Origin: JAGVJT01 sp964471225 | Lineage (GTDB): Bacteria; Pseudomonadota; Gammaproteobacteria; Legionellales; Legionellaceae | Assembly: GCA_964471225.1 (NCBI GenBank) | Contig: CAYYEZ010000035.1 | Span: 1 to 64,000 of the forward strand | Length of the DNA stretch: 64,000 nucleotides | Direction of reading: 5' to 3' | Shown here: piece by piece, positions 59,271-64,000 of the stretch | How the letters are laid out: each line of letters starts with the position of its first letter | Position numbering within the stretch: the stretch's first letter is position 1 | The notes under the pieces: model-generated | The model's database searches: none | What the model was told of the DNA's origin: nothing | What the model saw: the letters and a program-made list of their open reading frames with translations, nothing else | Translations under genes and position numbers: made by a program

Positions 59271-60278
59271 ATGTTAGAAAGTGACCGTATCGTCAGTGTG
59301 CAATCGACTGTGCATGAAGAGGTCTTTGACCGAGCGATTCGTCCTTTGCATTTAAAAGACTACATAGGACAAAGCGAAGTTCGATTACAAATGCAGGTCT
59401 TTATAGAAGCAGCCCTTAAGCGCAAAGAAGCACTTGATCATGTATTGATTTTTGGGCCTCCTGGACTGGGAAAAACAACACTAGCCAATATCATCGCGCA
59501 TGAGCTTGGTGTGAGCTTGCGCCAAACCTCCGGGCCTGTTTTAGAAAAAGCGGGAGATATCGCTGCAATCTTGACAAATTTACAAGAGAACGACGTACTT
59601 TTTATTGATGAAATTCATCGATTGAGCCCTGTTATTGAAGAGATTCTTTATCCTGCGATGGAAGATTATAAGTTAGACATCATGATTGGCGAAGGCCCTT
59701 CTGCACGCTCCATCAAATTGGATTTACCTCCATTTACCTTGGTTGGTGCGACGACACGAGCAGGCTCGCTGACTTCGCCGTTACGTGATCGTTTTGGTAT
59801 TGTTCAGCGTTTAGAATTTTACTCGGTGGACGATTTAACACAAATCGTACTTCGTTCGTCTCGGTTATCGAATGTGGTGATTGATGACACGGGTGCTGCA
59901 GAAATCGCAAAACGATCACGCGGGACACCGCGTATTGCAAACCGCTTGCTGCGTCGTGTGCGAGATTATGCTGAGGTGACTAATGATGGCCATATTACAG
60001 AAAAAATGGCATATTTCGCTTTGGATAAATTACAGGTGGATCATCATGGCTTTGATGTGATGGATAGAAAATTACTTTTAGCGGTAATTGAGCGCTTTGA
60101 CGGCGGTCCTGTAGGTGTAGAAAGTATTGCTGCGGCAATTGGGGAAGAAAAAGGAACAATTGAAGATGTAATAGAGCCTTATTTAATCCAGCAAGGTTAT
60201 TTAATGCGCACGGCGCGTGGGCGTATAGCCACATCTCTTGCTTATCAACATTTTGGTTTAGTGGTAAAAGAAATCTGA
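59271..60278 (+). CDS. ruvB: Holliday junction branch migration ATPase RuvB
   Basis: A 335-residue AAA+ motor. Walker A GPPGLGKTT (62-70), Walker B FIDEIHRL, sensor 1 GATTRAGSLTSPLRDRFG and the C-terminal winged helix (GGPVGVESIAAAIGEEKGTIEDVIEPYLIQQG) are intact. It is separated from ruvCA by 22 kb of unrelated genes but keeps its usual downstream neighbours tolQR. Confidence 0.96.
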   Translation: MLESDRIVSVQSTVHEEVFDRAIRPLHLKDYIGQSEVRLQMQVFIEAALKRKEALDHVLIFGPPGLGKTTLANIIAHELGVSLRQTSGPVLEKAGDIAAILTNLQENDVLFIDEIHRLSPVIEEILYPAMEDYKLDIMIGEGPSARSIKLDLPPFTLVGATTRAGSLTSPLRDRFGIVQRLEFYSVDDLTQIVLRSSRLSNVVIDDTGAAEIAKRSRGTPRIANRLLRRVRDYAEVTNDGHITEKMAYFALDKLQVDHHGFDVMDRKLLLAVIERFDGGPVGVESIAAAIGEEKGTIEDVIEPYLIQQGYLMRTARGRIATSLAYQHFGLVVKEI

Positions 60279-60289
60279 GGATATGAATC

Positions 60290-60967
60290 ATGACAGGACA
60301 TACAAGTGTTTTAGGGTATTTTTTGCATGCAGGACTCGTCGTTAAGGCGGTGATGCTGCTTTTATTGATTGCGTCGGTGATGAGTTGGACTCTAATTTTT
60401 CAAAGAATGTGGTTTTTTAAGCAGAAAAAAGCACAGTTCGAGGGATTTAATCGACGATTTTGGGGTAGCTCTGATCTCAGTCTTTTATACGCGGATGTTG
60501 ATCACAAAGTCGAAGAACGAGATGGGCTAGCGGCTATTTTTCATGCTGGGTTTAAAGAGTTTTTACGTGTTCGTGGTCTAAAAGGATTCGTGTTTGAGCC
60601 TATCGAGCGTGTGATGCAAATCAGTCATACCAAAGAAGCACAGCGTTTAGAAGAGCATTTACCATGGTTTGCGTCAGTGGGCTCTATTGCGCCTTATGTT
60701 GGGTTATTTGGAACTGTTTGGGGTATTATGACGTCGTTTCAAGCTTTAGGCCAAGCACAACAAGCAACGATTGCGATGGTCGCTCCGGGTATTTCTGAGG
60801 CGCTAGTTGCAACGGCCTTGGGGCTTTTTACTGCCATCCCCTCAGTTATCGCGTACAACCGTTTTAGCACACGCGCGAATCAAATTATCGAAGGTTACGC
60901 GCTTTTTCAAGAAGAGTTTATTGCGTTAATTGAGTCACAAACTGAGCCGCGTAAGGTGGTGTCATGA
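60290..60967 (+). CDS. tolQ: Tol-Pal system protein TolQ
   Basis: A 225-residue inner-membrane proton-channel subunit. Three membrane helices are visible at about 18-38, 125-147 and 160-185, with the conserved WFASVGSIAPYVGLFGTVWGIM segment and APGISEALVATALGLFTAIPSVIAYN. It is encoded directly after ruvB (11 bases), and the usual ybgC between them is missing. Confidence 0.94.
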   Translation: MTGHTSVLGYFLHAGLVVKAVMLLLLIASVMSWTLIFQRMWFFKQKKAQFEGFNRRFWGSSDLSLLYADVDHKVEERDGLAAIFHAGFKEFLRVRGLKGFVFEPIERVMQISHTKEAQRLEEHLPWFASVGSIAPYVGLFGTVWGIMTSFQALGQAQQATIAMVAPGISEALVATALGLFTAIPSVIAYNRFSTRANQIIEGYALFQEEFIALIESQTEPRKVVS

Positions 60968-61419
60968 AATTAGACCGAACACGGCGAAAAAGCCCAATGG
61001 CTGAGATTAATGTCGTGCCTTATATTGATGTCATGCTAGTGCTTTTAGTCATTTTTATGATTACAGCACCGATGTTGACCCAAGGCATTACCGTCGAGCT
61101 TCCTCGGGCTCAAAGTGACAGTGTGCAATCTACCGGTCGTGAGCCTATCATTGTTTCGGTTGATAACCACGGTGCTTACTATCTCAATATAAGTGCTAAT
61201 CCTGGCGTGCCGATGGAGCCTAATGCGCTGATGGTGCGTGTTGCAGCGGAGTTGGCTCTGGCGAAAGAAAATAAAGAAAAATTGAATGTCTTAGTTAAAG
61301 GTGACCAAGGTGTTTCTTACGGTAAAGTTGTGGCTGCGATGGGGCTACTCAAGCAAGCCGGTGCAGAGCAGGTCGGCTTACTAACTGATTCAACTACTAC
61401 GCAGGATAATACAGCATGA
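60964..61419 (+). CDS. tolR: Tol-Pal system protein TolR
   Basis: A 151-residue protein with one membrane helix containing the functional Asp (NVVPYIDVMLVLLVIFMITAP), then a periplasmic domain. It couples the proton force to TolA and binds peptidoglycan. Overlaps tolQ and tolA by 4 bases each. Confidence 0.94.
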   Translation: MKLDRTRRKSPMAEINVVPYIDVMLVLLVIFMITAPMLTQGITVELPRAQSDSVQSTGREPIIVSVDNHGAYYLNISANPGVPMEPNALMVRVAAELALAKENKEKLNVLVKGDQGVSYGKVVAAMGLLKQAGAEQVGLLTDSTTTQDNTA

Positions 61420-62333
61420 AAGAGCGATCTTACTCATTTTTTCTAGGTCTTGCTGTGTTGATGCATGTCTCATTGGCTGTTGTTTTACTTTGGGAGCGCA
61501 CAAACGAGCGTCCAACTTTAACTATGGAGGCGAAAAATGCAGGGCCCAAGGTTATACAGCCACAGCAGGCCGAAGAACGTGTCATTAAAGCCGTTGCTGT
61601 GGATGAGCAAGAAGTCATGGCAACCATGAATCAGCTTAAAAAAGAGCGTGAGCAAAAAGCATTAAATGAAGCGAATCGTCAAAAAGCATTAGCCATGCAA
61701 GCAGAGGCAGCACGGCAAAAACGAATTCAAGAGCAACAAAAAATAGAGCGTCTGAAAAAAGAAGCTGATGCACTTGCTTTAGCACAAAAGAAAAAATTGG
61801 AAGAAGAGAAAAAACGCATGGAGGAGCTTGCAAAGCAGCAAGCACTTCGTGAAAAAGAGCTAAAAGTACTAGAGCAAAAGCAAGAGGAAGTCAAAAAACA
61901 AAAACTTCTTGAAGAGCAAAATTTGGCAGCTGTACGTGCCCAGCATGAAGCCGAAGCGAAAGCGCGTGAGCTAGCGGAAAAGAAAAAACAAGAGGAAGCG
62001 GCAAGAGCTGCTGAAGATGCTGCGAAAAAAGTAAAAATTGCAGGTGTGGTCGATAGATATAAAGCTTTAATTATTAGTGCTATCAGCCAACAATGGATTT
62101 TGCCTGACCAAGTCGATAATCGTTTATCGAGTCAGTTTAGAATTAGACTTGCACCGAATGGTACAGTGCTTGATGTAACGTTGACGCGTAGCAGTGGTAA
62201 TCCTATCCTAGATCGCTCGGCGCAATCTGCAATTTATAAAGCTTCACCGCTGCCTGTGCCAAGTGATCCTGAAATGTTTAATGTGTTTAGAGAAATTAGT
62301 TTGACTGTTAGACCGGAAAACGCTCAAGGCTAA
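61416..62333 (+). CDS. tolA: Cell envelope integrity protein TolA
   Basis: A 305-residue inner-membrane-anchored protein. One N-terminal helix (about 8-24) is followed by a long Lys/Glu/Ala-rich coiled-coil domain II (about 60-205) and a compact C-terminal domain (ISQQWILPDQVDNRLSSQFRIRLAPNGTVLDVTLTRSSGNPILDRSA within shorter segments) like TonB C-terminal. It bridges inner and outer membranes at division. Confidence 0.92.
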   Translation: MKERSYSFFLGLAVLMHVSLAVVLLWERTNERPTLTMEAKNAGPKVIQPQQAEERVIKAVAVDEQEVMATMNQLKKEREQKALNEANRQKALAMQAEAARQKRIQEQQKIERLKKEADALALAQKKKLEEEKKRMEELAKQQALREKELKVLEQKQEEVKKQKLLEEQNLAAVRAQHEAEAKARELAEKKKQEEAARAAEDAAKKVKIAGVVDRYKALIISAISQQWILPDQVDNRLSSQFRIRLAPNGTVLDVTLTRSSGNPILDRSAQSAIYKASPLPVPSDPEMFNVFREISLTVRPENAQG

Positions 62334-62340
62334 TAAAAAA

Positions 62341-63612
62341 ATGAGGTATAACGCTGTGATAAGACAAATTATTTTAAGTGTGGGGTTATTGTTTTCAGGA
62401 TATACATTTGCGATAGATCTTGAATTAACCCAAGGTGTTAATTCTCAACTGCCTATTGGTATCGAGCGTTTTGGCTCCGATACAGAAGCTCAGTCGTTTA
62501 CTGATGTGATTCAAAGTGACTTAAGCTTGTCGGGTCAATTTAAATTTGTGAACTCTGAGTCACTACACGCTCCTGTCGATGTTTGGCAACGTTTAGGTGC
62601 TGATACTGTTGTTTACGGGCATATAGAGCGTCTTGGCGGTAATAAATACAATGTTCATGTTGAACTTGTTGATGTGGCAATGCGTGGTAGGCCTTTGTTA
62701 GCAAAGGATTATCAGATAGATGAACGCTCAATGAGAAGACTTGCGCATCATGTCAGTGATGAGATTTACCAAAAGTTGACTGGTGTACGGGGTGTATTTT
62801 CTACGCGTATCGCTTATGTGCTTGTGCAACGTGCTCCTTACAAAACACGTTACTCTCTTGAAGTTGCAGACATGGATGGTAGTAATCCTCGCAGTCTTCT
62901 GGTTTCTAGTGATCCTATTATGTCACCCGCTTGGTCTCCGGATGGTCGACAGATTGCTTATGTTTCATTTGAAAAAAAACGAGCTCAAATTTTCACAGTA
63001 TCTGTAGAGACAGGCCAGCGACGATTAGTCACAGATTTTCCTGGAATTAATGGTGCACCTGCATGGTCCCCAAATGGTCGTGAGCTTGCTGTGGTTTTAT
63101 CTAAAGGCGGGAATCCTAAGATTTATACAATTGATGTATCTAACGGTAATATGAAGCAAATTACTTTTGGTGATGCAATTGATACTGAGCCACGTTATAC
63201 GCCAGATGGACATTCGTTATTGTTTACTTCGGGTCGAGGTGGCTCACCTCAGATTTACAAGTTGGATTTGACTTCTGGTAGTATTGTCCGCTTAACTTTT
63301 GATGGAAATTATAATGCCAAGGCGAGTATGAGCCCGAACCAACAGCATATGGTCATGCTGCATCGCGGGGAAGATAGAGCTTTTAATATTGGTTTGTTAC
63401 AAGTGGGTCGAAATGAGATTGTGCCTCTTACGGATTCTCCTGCAGACGAGTCACCCACACTTGCACCCAATGGTCGCTTGGTCATGTATGCAACACATTA
63501 CCAAGACAAAGGTGTTTTGGGTCTTGTGTCTATTGATGGCCATGCTCGCTTCAAAATGCCTGCAAGAGACGGTGATATCCAGGAACCTGCGTGGTCGCCT
63601 TATCTTGGTTAG
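62341..63612 (+). CDS. tolB: Tol-Pal system protein TolB
   Basis: A 423-residue periplasmic protein. Signal peptide 1-24 (ending FAIDL), an N-terminal alpha/beta domain (DLSLSGQFKFV; VVYGHIERLGG), and a six-bladed beta propeller with repeated AWSPDGRQIAYVS-type blades. It normally passes Pal between outer membrane and TolA. pal and cpoB do not follow; the next gene overlaps its stop. Confidence 0.95.
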   Translation: MRYNAVIRQIILSVGLLFSGYTFAIDLELTQGVNSQLPIGIERFGSDTEAQSFTDVIQSDLSLSGQFKFVNSESLHAPVDVWQRLGADTVVYGHIERLGGNKYNVHVELVDVAMRGRPLLAKDYQIDERSMRRLAHHVSDEIYQKLTGVRGVFSTRIAYVLVQRAPYKTRYSLEVADMDGSNPRSLLVSSDPIMSPAWSPDGRQIAYVSFEKKRAQIFTVSVETGQRRLVTDFPGINGAPAWSPNGRELAVVLSKGGNPKIYTIDVSNGNMKQITFGDAIDTEPRYTPDGHSLLFTSGRGGSPQIYKLDLTSGSIVRLTFDGNYNAKASMSPNQQHMVMLHRGEDRAFNIGLLQVGRNEIVPLTDSPADESPTLAPNGRLVMYATHYQDKGVLGLVSIDGHARFKMPARDGDIQEPAWSPYLG

Positions 63613-64000
63613 TTGGAAACTTGGTATTGTCGGTCTGTTTTGTTGCCCTGTCGCTTTTGGATGGAATGCCACGGGGCATCGAGTGATTGCCCAGCTTGCT
63701 TATGAAAATTTGACGCCACACGCCAAACAGCGATTTAATGCATACAATCGGTTGTTAAATCGTAAACACCATAGTTACAACTTTATAGAAGCTTCCGTTT
63801 GGTTAGATAAAGTACGTTACTCGAGTAATTTACCCGGCGAGATGCATTATATTGATCTTCCTTTTACCAGAGAAAAAGGATGTGCTTTACCTCCGGTTCA
63901 GCCTACTAATGCCGTTTCTGCGTTGACTGAAGCAGAATCGACCCTGAAAAGTGAATGGAGTACTGCGCGCGAGCGAGGTATCGCTTTGCGTGTATTTGTA
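63572..64000 (+). CDS. S1/P1 nuclease family protein (partial, runs off the window)
   Basis: An open frame that begins inside the 3' end of tolB and continues past the window edge. A GTG at 63572 gives a signal peptide with a basic start and the core LVSWKLGIVGLFCCPVAFG; a TTG at 63605 is the alternative start. The mature part then begins GWNATGHRVIAQLAYENLTPHAK, which is the S1/P1 nuclease start, where the N-terminal Trp and the His (GHR) bind zinc. Next is SVWLDKVRYSS with an Asp ligand, and MHYIDLPF with a His and Asp. The enzyme cleaves single-stranded nucleic acids or 3'-nucleotides outside the cytoplasm. It occupies the pal position of the Tol operon. Confidence 0.8.
   Translation, partial: MISRNLRGRLILVSWKLGIVGLFCCPVAFGWNATGHRVIAQLAYENLTPHAKQRFNAYNRLLNRKHHSYNFIEASVWLDKVRYSSNLPGEMHYIDLPFTREKGCALPPVQPTNAVSALTEAESTLKSEWSTARERGIALRVFV

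Noticed and set aside
61430..61845. Antisense open frames inside tolA
   Set aside because: They are shadows of the repetitive Lys/Glu/Ala-coding coiled-coil region.
1..64000. CRISPR arrays, insertion sequences, prophage or rRNA genes
   Set aside because: No regularly spaced repeats, transposase, integrase, phage structural genes or rRNA signatures were seen on either strand.

Overview
This window looks like chromosomal DNA from a low-GC gammaproteobacterium, most likely an intracellular or host-associated member of the Legionellales (Legionella/Coxiella/Berkiella-like). That placement is inference from gene content, since no marker could be searched. The pointers are classical gammaproteobacterial blocks (secA-mutT, rpmF-plsX-fabD-fabG-acpP-tmk-holB-tatD, ruvC-ruvA, ruvB-tolQRAB, a tRNA-Ser(GCU)/tRNA-Arg(ACG) pair). 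Mixed among them are single genes that resemble type IV secretion effectors: a eukaryotic-type Ser/Thr kinase, a Fic protein and three large proteins of unknown family.

Layout. 1-3.0 kb is an accessory edge: an orphan SUKH immunity-like gene, a frameshifted ankyrin-like remnant, a truncated S41 peptidase and an exported ChaN/Tiki-like protein. 3.06-3.24 kb holds two tRNA genes. 3.6-10.2 kb holds beta-oxidation (fadI-fadJ) facing a pyruvate-dehydrogenase-type operon (E1alpha-E1beta-E2). 10.3-17.6 kb has a SPOR/beta-barrel fusion, a YbgC-type thioesterase, a FabY-type ketoacyl synthase, slt, rpe and two small outer-membrane proteins. 17.7-20.0 kb is a 741-residue unknown protein. 20.1-25.2 kb holds an L,D-transpeptidase, LemA, Kdo hydroxylase, map, erpA, mnmA and yceD. 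25.2-27.6 kb is a two-gene effector-like insertion between yceD and rpmF. 27.7-33.3 kb is the fatty-acid synthesis/tmk/holB/tatD operon, which lacks fabH, fabF and mltG. 33.4-34.4 kb is the Fic gene. 34.5-47.0 kb is housekeeping (MFS, ruvCA, infA, pyrE, csp, hemF, dusA, secA, mutT, ldcA, dnaB). 47.1-52.2 kb holds a DUF4142 lipoprotein, alr, a 17-kDa-antigen-like lipoprotein, etfBA and ald. 52.4-54.2 kb has an unknown protein with an internal duplication and an orphan lasso-peptide B2-type protein. 54.2-59.2 kb holds trhO, a type IV pilin and an NfrA/NfrB-like exopolysaccharide pair. 59.3-64 kb holds ruvB, tolQRAB and a partial S1/P1 nuclease that sits where pal is usually found.

How the genes fit together. 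The fab cluster lacks the usual initiating condensing enzyme FabH, and the window separately carries a FabY-type synthase, a family known to initiate fatty-acid synthesis in Pseudomonas. FadI/FadJ and EtfAB fit fatty-acid catabolism, and PDH links pyruvate to acetyl-CoA. The NfrB-like glycosyltransferase ends in a tandem MshEN motif that predicts c-di-GMP control of a surface polysaccharide. The candidate effectors are scattered singly between housekeeping operons, several with their own terminator or promoter, rather than forming one island. No IS element, prophage, CRISPR array, rRNA or replication origin was recognised.
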